Source: Saccharospirillum sp.
GTDB taxonomy: Bacteria; Pseudomonadota; Gammaproteobacteria; Pseudomonadales; Natronospirillaceae
NCBI GenBank assembly: GCA_022565595.1
Contig: JAIUML010000006.1
Span: 124,001-188,000, forward strand
Direction: 5' to 3'
Length of the DNA stretch: 64,000 bases
Position 1 is the stretch's first letter. Each line of letters opens with the position of its first letter. Shown here piece after piece: positions 15,816 through 24,926 of the stretch. The position numbers were made by a program, and so were the translations under genes. The notes under the pieces were generated by a model. It was given only the letters and a program-made list of their open reading frames with translations, had not been told where the DNA came from and did not search any database.

Positions 15816-18800
15816 ATGGATGATCGCCAGTTTCTGAGCAACTCAGCGGAAAAAAATATGCCGAGTGAGGCGCAATATCACCAGCTCATGCTGGATCTGT
15901 CCATGTCGTTCATCAACTTGCCGGTTGAGCGCCTTGATCACGCAACCAGCCAGGCCCTGGCCAGAATGGCCAACTTTTTTGAAGCCGACCGGGCTTATGT
16001 ATTTGACTATGACTTGGATCAGAACATGGGCTCCAATACTCATGAATGGTGCGCCGAGGGTATAGAGCCTGCGATAGACAATCTTCAAAACCTGCCCGGA
16101 GAAGGGCTTGCAGACTGGATAGAAGCGCACAAGGCCGGCAAGCCTTTACTGGTTCCCGATGTCGATGAACTCCCAGCGGGAAGACTGCGCGATATCCTGG
16201 TACCACAGGGCATCAAAAGCCTGCTGACGGCTCCGTTGATGAACGGCCGGGAATGCATCGGTTTCGTCGGCTTTGACTCGGTCAGGCGCGAAAGGCTTTT
16301 CAGCGAAGGTGAGTACGACCTGTTATCGCTTTTCGCCAATTTGTTGGTCAGTATTTCGCAACGCAAACAAACCATCGATCAACTTGACCAGACTCAGGCC
16401 AACCTGACGCTGGCCAATCAGCGCTTCCTGAACATACTCGATGGCACACATGCCGCCGTCTACGTGGCGGATCTGGACACGCATGAGGTGTTGTTCGTCA
16501 ATCGATACTGCCGAGAACTGGTTGGCGATGTGGTCGGCAAGACCTGTTGGCGAGCCATACAGGGCAAGCAGGACGGCCCTTGTGATTTCTGTACCAATCC
16601 ACGTTTGCTTAAAAGCGATGGCACGCCCGCCGAGCCGGTTACCTGGGAGTTTTTTAACCCGACACTTGAGCGCTGGTATCACATCACTGATCAGGCCATT
16701 CCCTGGGAAAACGGGCACTATGTCCGTATGGAAGTCGCACTTGACATTACCGAGCGTAAAATGGCTGAAAAAGCCATGCTTGAGAGCGAGCAGCGGTATC
16801 GACGCTTGTTCGATAACTCCAGAGATGCCTTGATGATCGTGCGGCCACCAGACTGGCGCTTCATCACCTGCAACGCCGCCACCTTGCGCCTTTTTGGCTT
16901 CGACGATGAAGCGTCGACCAGGGAAAGCAGCATTGCGGCTCTGTCACCGCCGACCCAACCGGATGGCAGAAACTCGACCGAAGCTGCAGTGGAACTACTG
17001 AACACCGCTCTGGATTCCGGGTCCTGTTTCTTCGAGTGGCAGCATCGTCATCGAGACGGCCATCTTATTGAATGCAGTGTGCTGTTGAACCGTACAGAGT
17101 GGTCTGGTCAGACGGTCATTCAGGGCACCGTTCGCGATATCTCCGCTCGTAAGGTAGCGGAGCGCGAACTCAAACAACGCACCGGGGAATTGACGCAAGC
17201 CAATCGGGAACTGGAACAGCTGGCGACGGTTTTCACCCACGCCAACGAAGGCATCACCATAACCGACCCGGAAGGCGTCATTATTCAAGTCAACGACGCC
17301 CAATGCGCCATGAGTGGGTATTCCCGTGAAGAATTAATTGGCAGCAACGCCAGACTTTTACGGTCCGACCGGCACGGCCCTGAGTTTTACCACTACCTTT
17401 GGGACAGACTGTTGGAGGTGGGTCATTGGAGTGGCGATATCTGGAACCGCAATAAATCCGGTGAGCTCTACGCCATCAGCCTGACCATTAGCCGGGTCAA
17501 GGATGAGCAGGGCCAGTTGTTGCATTATGTGGCGCTGGCCACGGATATTACCGATCAACTGCAACACAAGGAGCAACTGGAACGCATTGCTCATTACGAT
17601 GCTGTCACACAGTTACCCAATCGCATTTTATTAGCTCGAGAGTTGAAACAGGCCATGGCTCAGGCTCGCCGGCGCCAGTCACGCATTGCCATTGCTTATC
17701 TGGATCTGGATGGCTTCAAGACAGTGAACGATCAATACGGCCATGATGTCGGTGACCAACTGCTGTCAAAGGTTGCCACGAACATGAAGGACACTTTAAG
17801 AGAGGGAGACACTCTGGCCCGCCTGGGCGGCGATGAATTTGTCGCCGTGCTGACGGATCTTGAAAGTGACCGAGCGATGACGGCCACTCTAAAACGACTG
17901 TTGCACTCTGCAGCAAGGTCGGTTCATGTTGAAGGTCATGAACTGAGAGTGTCGGCCAGCCTGGGGGTAACGCTTTATCCACAGAGTGAGTTACCCGATG
18001 CCGACCAGCTATTGCGCCAGGCTGATCAGGCGATGTACCAGGCCAAGTTGGCCGGCAAAAATCGTTTTCTGGTATTTGATACGCAGCATCATCAAGCTCT
18101 GGTTGGACATCATGAACGCATTGCTCGTATCGAGCAGGCATTGCGGGACAACGAATTCGTTTTGCACTATCAGCCCAAGGTCAATATGAGGTCTGGTGAA
18201 GTGATTGGCCTTGAAGCTCTGGTGCGTTGGCAGCATCCTGAGCGTGGTTTATTACCTCCGGCCGAGTTTCTGACGGTCGTTCAGAACCATCCGTTGTCCA
18301 TAGCAGTCGATGAATGGGTGCTGCATGAGGCACTGGCGCAAAATGATCTGTGGCAGCAGGTATTGGATCGGGCATTGCCCATCAGTATTAATGTTGGCGC
18401 CATGACGCTGCAACAGGGGCGCTTTGTCGATACTGTGAAGCGTGAACTGGCAAATAGGCCAGGCAGTGCTCCCTCTCTGCTTGAGCTTGAAATACTGGAG
18501 AGCAGTGCACTTGAGGATATGGATGCCGTAACGGACATGATTCGCTCATGCCGTGCCATGGGAGTGCGTTTCTCCCTGGATGATTTTGGCGTTGGCTACT
18601 CTTCATTGACCTACCTGAAACGATTACCGGTCGACTTGCTGAAAGTCGATCAGAGTTTCGTGCGTAACATGCTGAACGACCCTGACGACCTGTCGATTCT
18701 CAAGGGCATACTGGGCCTGGCCGTAGCCTTTGATCGACAGGTAATAGCTGAGGGTGTCGAAACCATCGCTCATGGCGAGTGTCTGCTCGACCTGGGGTGC

Positions 18801-18911
18801 GACTGCGCCCAGGGTTACGGCATCGCCAGGCCGATGCCAGCGGAGCAAGTCATTCCCTGGTTGAAAGACTGGGTGGCGCCGCCCCCCTGGTTGAATCGCA
18901 ACAAGCCTTAA
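15816..18911 (+). CDS. Bifunctional diguanylate cyclase/phosphodiesterase with GAF and PAS sensors
   Basis: 1031 residues from ATG 15816 (a GTG at 15729 would add 29 residues with no clear ribosome site). Domain order: GAF (about 40-190), three PAS domains (about 200-575), GGDEF (about 590-750) and EAL (about 770-1020). The GGDEF motif is intact (LGGDEFVAVL) with an RxxD inhibitory site (REGD) five residues before it. EAL is also intact (LEALVRWQHP, LDDFGVGYSSL, LKVDQSFV, AEGVET), so both synthesis and breakdown of cyclic di-GMP are possible. There is no membrane segment; the protein should be cytosolic. The 3' end overlaps the convergent MFS gene by four bases. Confidence 0.93.
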   Translation: MDDRQFLSNSAEKNMPSEAQYHQLMLDLSMSFINLPVERLDHATSQALARMANFFEADRAYVFDYDLDQNMGSNTHEWCAEGIEPAIDNLQNLPGEGLADWIEAHKAGKPLLVPDVDELPAGRLRDILVPQGIKSLLTAPLMNGRECIGFVGFDSVRRERLFSEGEYDLLSLFANLLVSISQRKQTIDQLDQTQANLTLANQRFLNILDGTHAAVYVADLDTHEVLFVNRYCRELVGDVVGKTCWRAIQGKQDGPCDFCTNPRLLKSDGTPAEPVTWEFFNPTLERWYHITDQAIPWENGHYVRMEVALDITERKMAEKAMLESEQRYRRLFDNSRDALMIVRPPDWRFITCNAATLRLFGFDDEASTRESSIAALSPPTQPDGRNSTEAAVELLNTALDSGSCFFEWQHRHRDGHLIECSVLLNRTEWSGQTVIQGTVRDISARKVAERELKQRTGELTQANRELEQLATVFTHANEGITITDPEGVIIQVNDAQCAMSGYSREELIGSNARLLRSDRHGPEFYHYLWDRLLEVGHWSGDIWNRNKSGELYAISLTISRVKDEQGQLLHYVALATDITDQLQHKEQLERIAHYDAVTQLPNRILLARELKQAMAQARRRQSRIAIAYLDLDGFKTVNDQYGHDVGDQLLSKVATNMKDTLREGDTLARLGGDEFVAVLTDLESDRAMTATLKRLLHSAARSVHVEGHELRVSASLGVTLYPQSELPDADQLLRQADQAMYQAKLAGKNRFLVFDTQHHQALVGHHERIARIEQALRDNEFVLHYQPKVNMRSGEVIGLEALVRWQHPERGLLPPAEFLTVVQNHPLSIAVDEWVLHEALAQNDLWQQVLDRALPISINVGAMTLQQGRFVDTVKRELANRPGSAPSLLELEILESSALEDMDAVTDMIRSCRAMGVRFSLDDFGVGYSSLTYLKRLPVDLLKVDQSFVRNMLNDPDDLSILKGILGLAVAFDRQVIAEGVETIAHGECLLDLGCDCAQGYGIARPMPAEQVIPWLKDWVAPPPWLNRNKP

Positions 18912-20107
18912 GCGGCTTCCGGCAGTTTGACCCGGGCCGCCAGGCCCCAGCCTGTAGCGGCCACGGCCAGGCCGCAGAACCAGACACCCAGCGCCATTGG
19001 CAGGGTACTGCCGTCCATCGCTCTGCCCAGCCATTGACCGATCACGAAAGCGCCGATCACCATCACCAGGCTGCTCAAGGCAGAAGCGGCGCCGGCGGAC
19101 CTCGGAAATGGCCCCATGACGCCACTTTGTGCGCAGGGCTGGTTGATACCATGGCTCACCATGTACAGATAATAGGGTAGCATGATGGCCGCAACACTCT
19201 GCCAACCCAGCGCGGCGAACAAGACCATTAATGAGCTGCCCACTATGGCAAAAATGCCGCCGATGACCACGGTTTTCTGTATGCTGAAGGCCAGCAATAA
19301 TCTTCGACACAGCAAAGTGCCTGCAATGTAGGAGGCTGACATGGAAAACATGATCAGCCCATAAACGGGGCTACTCAGGCCCAGATATTGAATGAACACA
19401 AAGGAAGAAGAAGCTAGAAAGATAAAGAGACCGCCGAAAGTGGCTGTTTGAAGCAAGGCGTAAGACCAGAAGGTGTGGTGGCTGAGAATGCTGCGCCAGG
19501 TCGTCCATAGGCGTGCAGGTTTCAGCGATTCCGTCCTTGGCGAGCGCAATGTTTCGTCCAGACGCCAGAAGATTACAGCCATCGAAAAGGCGCTGACGAT
19601 AGCAAGAAACAGGAAAATAGCACGCCAGCCAAACCAGACAGTAATCAGCCCACCAATAGGTGTTGCCAGGCAAGCCACCACACCCAGACCAGAAAGCCCC
19701 TGGCTCATGGTCCTGGCGGCTTGAACGGGATTGTCGAACAGATCACGCACCAGCGCACGAGCGCACATGATGGCCGCCCCCATGGCTACCCCTTGCACCA
19801 CCCGCCAGAAAATGAGCCATTCGATACTGGTAGCCAAAGAGCTGGTAATGGCGGAAAACGTATAGAGCGCCAGACCGATCAACAAAATGGGGCGCCGACC
19901 GTAATAGTCCGACAAGGGCCCCCAGACAAGCTGAGAAACGCCGAAAGACAGCAAGAGCGCCGACAGTGTCATTTGCGACAAGGCGATTGGAGCGTCAAAG
20001 CTGGCGGTGATCAACGGCAGGGCCGGCAAGTAGAGGTCGGTGGTGATTGGTTGCAAACCCAGCAACATGGTCAGGATAAACACGATAAACAGGGTTGAGC
20101 GGGCCAT
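18908..20107 (-). CDS. Bcr/CflA family MFS multidrug efflux transporter
   Basis: 399 residues with twelve hydrophobic segments and the DHA1 signatures of Bcr/CflA: TDLYLPALPLI after helix 1, the loop SDYYGRRPILLIG and R-V-V-Q-G in helix 4. Substrates in the family are bicyclomycin, sulfonamides, chloramphenicol-like drugs or natural metabolites; the one here is unknown. GGAG lies eight bases upstream of the ATG. It is convergent with the GGDEF-EAL gene and stands alone. Confidence 0.92.
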   Translation of the reverse strand: MARSTLFIVFILTMLLGLQPITTDLYLPALPLITASFDAPIALSQMTLSALLLSFGVSQLVWGPLSDYYGRRPILLIGLALYTFSAITSSLATSIEWLIFWRVVQGVAMGAAIMCARALVRDLFDNPVQAARTMSQGLSGLGVVACLATPIGGLITVWFGWRAIFLFLAIVSAFSMAVIFWRLDETLRSPRTESLKPARLWTTWRSILSHHTFWSYALLQTATFGGLFIFLASSSFVFIQYLGLSSPVYGLIMFSMSASYIAGTLLCRRLLLAFSIQKTVVIGGIFAIVGSSLMVLFAALGWQSVAAIMLPYYLYMVSHGINQPCAQSGVMGPFPRSAGAASALSSLVMVIGAFVIGQWLGRAMDGSTLPMALGVWFCGLAVAATGWGLAARVKLPEAA

Positions 20108-20202
20108 CCAGGACTCCAGAAAGGGTAAAAAGTAGCGTTATTTAGCCCACTATACCTGAGTCGGGGAGGTGAGGGATGGAACTCTGGGTTCCTGTGCCAG
20201 GC

Positions 20203-20928
20203 TTACTCAAAGAGCTCCGGGTTGTCCTCCAGGGCTTGCAGAATCTGTTCGGTCAAGCCGCTGTCATGCACAAACTGCAGCGCGGCGGCGATATCTTCTA
20301 CTCGATCGGCATGTTTCTCGTGCACATAGTGAAGCAACTCGAAGTGGCTTAAAGGCTCAGCCAGGATGTACACATCGTCCAGGGTTGCGCCCCGCAAGGA
20401 GATCGAGGTGTGGACGCGAGAGAAAACACCATATTGTGCTCTGCCGGCCTGCAACATACTGATCATCTGTTCATAGGTGTCGACCACTTCGCGATTCATG
20501 CCTCGGGTGGCCAGTTCAGCCGAGATAACGCCACGGCGAATCAGCACACGAGCGTCCGGGGTTTCGCTGATTGGGGTGTCGGCAAGCGCCGGATCCATTG
20601 TAAAGGCAATGATGTCACCAGTGAACAGCGGAACCGGCACTGGAGTCAGGTTCGGGTATTGGGCTTCAATACCGCGAATGCGAAAGAGTTCACCGTCCAC
20701 CAGGCCATTGTTCGAGTAGCGCAAAGCGCGCATCGGGGGAAACTCTGAGATCTGGACACTGATACCAAGCTCCGCATAGGCCGGGATAATGATGGCCTGG
20801 CTGATCTGGGTAAGAGTCGAGTTCTGTACCGCTGACAAGGTCCATTGCTCAGCGGACGCCTGAAAAGAAAGGCCACACAGAAACACCCAACTCAAAATGA
20901 GCCAATTCTTGCGTCTCTTCCTGAACAT
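20203..20928 (-). CDS. Orphan family-3-like periplasmic solute-binding protein
   Basis: 241 residues with a basic N-terminus, hydrophobic signal segment and SQASA-E cleavage. The rest resembles SBP family 3 proteins of the short kind that occur without ABC partners: an N-lobe with ISEFPPMRALRYSNNGLVDGELFR and a hinge with VLIRRGVISAELA. No permease is nearby. A sensor-like or accessory binding role is possible. Function beyond binding-protein fold is not identified. AGGGA lies eight bases before the ATG. Confidence 0.75.
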   Translation of the reverse strand: MFRKRRKNWLILSWVFLCGLSFQASAEQWTLSAVQNSTLTQISQAIIIPAYAELGISVQISEFPPMRALRYSNNGLVDGELFRIRGIEAQYPNLTPVPVPLFTGDIIAFTMDPALADTPISETPDARVLIRRGVISAELATRGMNREVVDTYEQMISMLQAGRAQYGVFSRVHTSISLRGATLDDVYILAEPLSHFELLHYVHEKHADRVEDIAAALQFVHDSGLTEQILQALEDNPELFE

Positions 20929-21132
20929 TGTTGTCCCTTTCCCTGCATCTGGTTAACCACGTGCAGCATAGCAGGTACCGGGTTCCGGCCCAATAGGGTG
21001 CGCTCAAGATCAACCTACCAGTCTGTCAAACCCAATAAACGCTCTCCCAGCGGGCTCAAGGTGGCTCTGGGGTAGCGGCTTTGCTCCCAGTTTCTTGGAT
21101 CACCGGGAAACGCATAACCCTGAGGGGGGATT

Positions 21133-21285
21133 CGATCACGCCAGGAGGTGATGCGCCAGGACTAGAGACAGCCCCTGACCCTGGCCGAACTGGCCCGCAA
21201 TCATTACATGAGCACCAGTACTCTTAACCGTTTTTTCCGACGTCAGCCGGCAGGGTTTCGCAGTCAATTGGCCGGCCCTGCCTGA
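21133..21285 (+). pseudogene. AraC-family regulator remnant (helix-turn-helix fragment)
   Basis: One reading frame encodes VMRQD, then a stop at 21163-21165, then RQPLTLAELARNHYMSTSTL and NRFFRRQPAGF before a second stop at 21283-21285. This matches the first HTH of AraC regulators (LTLAELA..MS...L.R.FR). No intact frame extends on either side. The rest of the 20929-21349 gap has no gene that I can support. The fragment lies directly before an MFS gene it may once have regulated. Confidence 0.55.
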
Positions 21286-21349
21286 AAATTTATTGCCCGG
21301 TGCCTGGGTGACACCTATGATTATTGGCCGTCGTCTCTGAGGGTTCACC

Positions 21350-22570
21350 ATGTCTGGTCGTCTGATGCCGGTTATGCCGGTGCTGGTTTCTGCCTGCCTG
21401 TTGTTGATGCTGTCCTTCGGCTATCGCGCCGGTTTCGGGTTGTTTATGCAGCCCATTTCCGAAGCGCGTGGCTGGGGGCGGGATGTACTGGCATTAGCGT
21501 TGGCGCTGCAGAATCTGGCCTGGGGTGTGATCGCCGTTTTCGCCGGAGGCCTGGCGGACCGCTTCGGCAACCTCAAGGTCATATTCGCTGGCGTGCTTTG
21601 TTATGCCGCCGGCATGTTTGGCATGGCCTACGCGGCGACGCAAATCAGCATGATTGCCACCGCCGGTTTGCTGGTTGGCGCCGGCATTGCCGGTACCGCC
21701 TTTGGCATCGTGCTGCCGGCCATGGCACGCGCTGTGGCTCCCGAGCAACGTGGCCTGGCATTGGGCCTGGGCACGGCAGCAGGCAGTTTTGGCCAGTTTC
21801 TGATTGTGCCCTTGATGCAGGAACTGATGCTGGGCGTGGGCTGGTTTTCCGCGCTGCACTGGTTGAGCCTTTCGGCCTTTCTGATGGCACTGCTGGCGCT
21901 GCCATTGGCGCGGTACAGTGGCGCCAACGACACCAGCAGCCCGACCATCGATGCGCCACTGTGGCAGATCATGAAGCGCGCCTTCCAGGTACCTTCCTAC
22001 ACGCTGTTGACTATCGGCTTTTTTGTCTGTGGCTTCCATGTGGCCTTTATAACAGTGCACATGCCCGGCTATGTCGTCGACCTGGGCTTTGACCCACGAG
22101 TAGGGGCCTGGAGCATCAGCCTTATTGGGTTGTGCAACGTCATCGGCGCCTTTGTTGCTGGCGTGCTCAGTGGGCGTCGGCCCAAACCGGGAATTCTGAC
22201 CTTTATCTACTCTGGCCGGGTGGTCGCCATTGCCCTGTTCATGCTGATTCCGGTAACGCTGCCAAGCATCCTGATCTTCAGTGCGGCCATGGGCTTTCTC
22301 TGGCTGGCGACGGTGCCGCCGACCACCGGCCTGGTAGCAACCTTCTTCGGCACCCGCTATATGGCCTTCCTCTACGGCATCGTTTTCCTGAGCCACCAGA
22401 TCGGCAGCTTCAGCGGTATCTGGCTGGGCGGGTTCTTGTATGAACGCTTCGACAGCTACGACGGCATCTGGATGGCGGGCATTATTTTGGGAGCGATAGC
22501 CGCCATTCTGCACTGGCCGATCAAGGAGAGTGATGAGCAAGCCAGGCTTCAGAACCCGGTTGCTGGTTAA
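21350..22570 (+). CDS. MFS transporter, OFA/monocarboxylate-porter-like
   Basis: 406 residues with twelve hydrophobic segments. Helix 1 to loop 2-3 reads FGYRAGFGLFMQPI through GGLADRFGNLKVIF, which is the pattern of the OFA/monocarboxylate branch of MFS. The C-terminal half is similarly conserved (WLGGFLYERFDSYDGIW). GAGGG lies seven bases before the ATG. The substrate is probably an organic anion, but this is family-level inference only. Confidence 0.88.
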   Translation: MSGRLMPVMPVLVSACLLLMLSFGYRAGFGLFMQPISEARGWGRDVLALALALQNLAWGVIAVFAGGLADRFGNLKVIFAGVLCYAAGMFGMAYAATQISMIATAGLLVGAGIAGTAFGIVLPAMARAVAPEQRGLALGLGTAAGSFGQFLIVPLMQELMLGVGWFSALHWLSLSAFLMALLALPLARYSGANDTSSPTIDAPLWQIMKRAFQVPSYTLLTIGFFVCGFHVAFITVHMPGYVVDLGFDPRVGAWSISLIGLCNVIGAFVAGVLSGRRPKPGILTFIYSGRVVAIALFMLIPVTLPSILIFSAAMGFLWLATVPPTTGLVATFFGTRYMAFLYGIVFLSHQIGSFSGIWLGGFLYERFDSYDGIWMAGIILGAIAAILHWPIKESDEQARLQNPVAG

Positions 22571-22573
22571 GGT

Positions 22574-22604
22574 AAAAGGGGTGTCTACTGCGGCATGACA
22601 CCCC
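22574..22604 (-). terminator. Intrinsic terminator of ribH
   Basis: On the minus strand GGGGTGTC pairs with GACACCCC (plus coordinates 22578-22585 and 22597-22604) and is followed by TTTTACC. It lies ten bases after the ribH stop codon. Confidence 0.6.
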
Positions 22605-22613
22605 CCCCTGGCA

Positions 22614-23078
22614 TCAGCCCTTGATGGACCTCAAGCTAGCCAGTGTCTGGCGGCAGGCGTCGGCGGCCTCCTGGCCTTTCTTCACGAAGTGCTCGGTATA
22701 AAAGGTGCGATGCTCCTCATGGTCATGAAAATGATGAGGCGTCAGCACCACGCTGAACACTGGCACTTCGCAGTCCAGTTGCACCTGCATCAGGCCGTCA
22801 ATGACGGCATTGGCGACAAAGTCGTGTCGGTAAATGCCTCCATCCACGACCAGGCCGCAGGCGATGATGGCATCAAAGCGCCCTGATTTGGCCAGCAGTT
22901 TGGCATGGAGGGGGATTTCATAAGCGCCCGGAACATCCAGGCATTCGGTGGCGAAGCCGCCACTGGCGGATTGTTGCAGGGAGTTAACGATGGCGTCTCG
23001 TGCCTGGTGCACAATGTCGGTGTGCCAGGATGCGCTGATGATCGCAATACGAGCCGGGTTGCTTTGGGTCTGATTCAT
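22614..23078 (-). CDS. ribH: 6,7-dimethyl-8-ribityllumazine synthase, type II (RibH2)
   Basis: 154 residues. It condenses 5-amino-6-ribitylamino-uracil with dihydroxybutanone phosphate in riboflavin synthesis. The sequence follows the RibH2 class known from Brucella and rhizobia: SASWHTDIV near the N-terminus, VPGAYEIPLHAKLLA, the catalytic His in GGIYRHDFVA, and PVFSVVLTPHHFHD. RibH2 proteins are decameric and are often an extra paralogue beside the usual icosahedral RibH. It stands alone, not within a rib operon, and is preceded by an FMN riboswitch. Confidence 0.94.
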   Translation of the reverse strand: MNQTQSNPARIAIISASWHTDIVHQARDAIVNSLQQSASGGFATECLDVPGAYEIPLHAKLLAKSGRFDAIIACGLVVDGGIYRHDFVANAVIDGLMQVQLDCEVPVFSVVLTPHHFHDHEEHRTFYTEHFVKKGQEAADACRQTLASLRSIKG

Positions 23079-23187
23079 GGGTTATCTCACATCAAGTGTA
23101 CTGTGGTTTCCAGAATCAGGGCGCGCGAATAGGCAACGCCAACGACACCGACGGGTGTCAGTGTGCGTGGCATAGTGCTGGTCGCGG

Positions 23188-23340
23188 TCTCTCTCATCCG
23201 GACTATAACCGTCGGCTCTGGAATCACACCAGATCTGCTGACCTCGAACGGCCAGCTCTTTCAGGCCAACCATTCGAGCGCTCGCGGGCTTCTGTTCGCA
23301 CAGTCACCGCCGGTGGGGAATTTCGCCCCGCCCTGAGAAC
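23188..23340 (-). ncRNA. FMN riboswitch (RFN element) upstream of ribH
   Basis: Reading the minus strand from 23340, the conserved RFN blocks appear in order: AGGGCGGGGCGAAATTCCCC, ACCGGCGGT, AGCCCGCGAGCGC, GGTCAGCAGATCTGGTG, GATTCCAGAGCCGACGGT and TATAGTCCGGATGAGAGA. This is a complete aptamer for flavin mononucleotide. About 29 bases beyond it a GACACC-GGTGTC hairpin (23144-23159) occurs without a T-tract, so control may act on translation of ribH rather than by termination. Confidence 0.97.
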
Positions 23341-23438
23341 GCTGCCATTGAGACCATGCTCAATGACCCGACCAGTTTACCAAAAAAGTCGTTGCCTGGG
23401 TTACACTCAACTTACCTTAAAGACGAGACAGACTGTCC

Positions 23439-23921
23439 ATGAGCTTGTTTGAACCTACTGCCGAAAGCGATGCCCTGCTGATCAACCGTCTGGATACAAC
23501 TGAAATACTGGGCTGCGCCATCGAGCGCCCCTTTCAACTGGACGACCGCCGCTGGTTGACGGCCGAGCACTATTACCAGGCCATGAAATACCCGGGACAC
23601 CGCCGCTTTGACGAGATACAAGCTGCAACTACGGCCGAAGCCGCCCGAAAAATCGGACGAGGCTGGTTGAAGCGCCCGAGGGAAGACTGGCCGCGTATTC
23701 GCACCGTGGTGATGACGCGTGCCATCTATACACAGGCACGCACTCACTCGGACTTTGCCGAGGCCCTGTTGGCCACCGAGGGCCGCTTGATACAGGACAG
23801 CTCACTCTACGATTACTTTTGGGGCACAGGCAGAGACCAGCGAGGCAACAATGCCTATGGCAAGGTGTTGATGGATGTGCGTAAAAAGTTACAGCAAGAA
23901 CTCCGCGAATCTTCTAGCTGA
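23439..23921 (+). CDS. NADAR family protein (YbiA-like)
   Basis: 160 residues matching the NADAR/YbiA family: LTAEHYYQAMKYPG, the GRGWLKRPREDW region, TEGRLIQDSSLYDYFWGTG and NAYGKVLMDVR. Family members hydrolyse N-glycosidic bonds: E. coli YbiA acts on the early, reactive riboflavin-pathway intermediates, and other members remove ADP-ribose from guanine bases. Divergence from ribH across the FMN riboswitch favours the riboflavin-repair role here. The ATG at 23439 starts 98 bases from the end of the aptamer. Confidence 0.87.
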   Translation: MSLFEPTAESDALLINRLDTTEILGCAIERPFQLDDRRWLTAEHYYQAMKYPGHRRFDEIQAATTAEAARKIGRGWLKRPREDWPRIRTVVMTRAIYTQARTHSDFAEALLATEGRLIQDSSLYDYFWGTGRDQRGNNAYGKVLMDVRKKLQQELRESSS

Positions 23922-23959
23922 CCTTTAACGAAGATGAGGCGATGGGAAGGAACAGTTGT

Positions 23960-24781
23960 ATGACAGCCTTGATGCGGATCTTCTGTAGGACTTTTTTGCT
24001 CCTGTTATTGGCTTTTTTGAGTGCTGGCTCGTCCGCTCAATCAGAGCCAAAAGAGGTCACACTTACCCTCGGTGGAACTGAGCAATCCTTTGGATATATC
24101 TCAAAGCTGTTGACGCGTGTTCTGGAGCGAGAAGGTTATCAGGTCAATATCGAATATGTTGGTAACTTGCCAATGACCCGGCTAGAGCGAATGTTGGCTC
24201 AGGGGGGTATTTCAGCGTTGACTCTGGGCGAAACAGACTCCAGAAACCAGCGTTTGAAACCCATCAGGGTCGGTATGACCAATGGTTTGATTGGACGACG
24301 GATTTTGTTCATCCCCCGGGATAAGCAATCTGAATACGATGCTATAGAAACCCTTGCCGATTTACGGGCGTCTGGTTTGGTCGCTGGTATGGGAGAAGCC
24401 TGGGGTGATGTCGATATTTGGAATCTTAACGAACTGCCTGTGCAGACTGTTTCGGGAGACTGGAAGCTTCTGTACAAAATGGTGGCCTCTGGCACTAGAG
24501 GCATCGACTACTTGCCAAGAGGGGCGCATGAGATTCTGAATGAGTGGCAGGATCAGCCCGATCTTGTTGTGGAAGAGTCACTACTGTTGGTGTATGAGAG
24601 AGATCACATCCTTTATGTTTCTCCTGAAAGACCAGAGTTTGCTCAATGGCTGGAGCCCATTCTAGAGCGTGCGCAGCATGATGGGTTTATCCAAACCATC
24701 GTCAACGAGTTCTATCCTGCGGTTTTCCAGGCGCCAATCAATCTGCATCGCCGGCGAATCATTTCACTGGAGTCCCACTGA
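23960..24781 (+). CDS. Orphan periplasmic substrate-binding protein-like
   Basis: 273 residues from ATG 23960, chosen because GGAAGGAA lies seven bases upstream (an ATG at 23942 is possible). A signal peptide ends near GSSAQ. The body starts VTLTLGGTEQSFGYISKLLT and has NIEYVGNLPMTRLERMLAQG, a pattern of family-3-like binding proteins lacking transport partners. It follows NADAR by 38 bases in the same direction, but no functional link is evident. Confidence 0.7.
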   Translation: MTALMRIFCRTFLLLLLAFLSAGSSAQSEPKEVTLTLGGTEQSFGYISKLLTRVLEREGYQVNIEYVGNLPMTRLERMLAQGGISALTLGETDSRNQRLKPIRVGMTNGLIGRRILFIPRDKQSEYDAIETLADLRASGLVAGMGEAWGDVDIWNLNELPVQTVSGDWKLLYKMVASGTRGIDYLPRGAHEILNEWQDQPDLVVEESLLLVYERDHILYVSPERPEFAQWLEPILERAQHDGFIQTIVNEFYPAVFQAPINLHRRRIISLESH

Positions 24782-24926
24782 TTGAGGCTCAGCTAAGAGA
24801 GCACTTTTTCATAACGAAATATGAGCCCAGTCCGCGGACAAATGTTGCCTGGCACCACCTCATGCATCAGGTTTTTGCGGCTGGGCTAACGACTCAGTTC
24901 CGGCCTCATCAGGCTTGGCAATGGCC

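Noticed and set aside
21494-22540. 348-codon open frame antisense to the OFA-like MFS gene
   Set aside because: Low-complexity His/Gln/Ala-rich translation with no domain; the opposite strand has a clear twelve-helix transporter.
23144-23159. GACACC-GGTGTC hairpin as an intrinsic terminator of the FMN riboswitch
   Set aside because: No T-tract follows on the minus strand, so it was not listed as a terminator.
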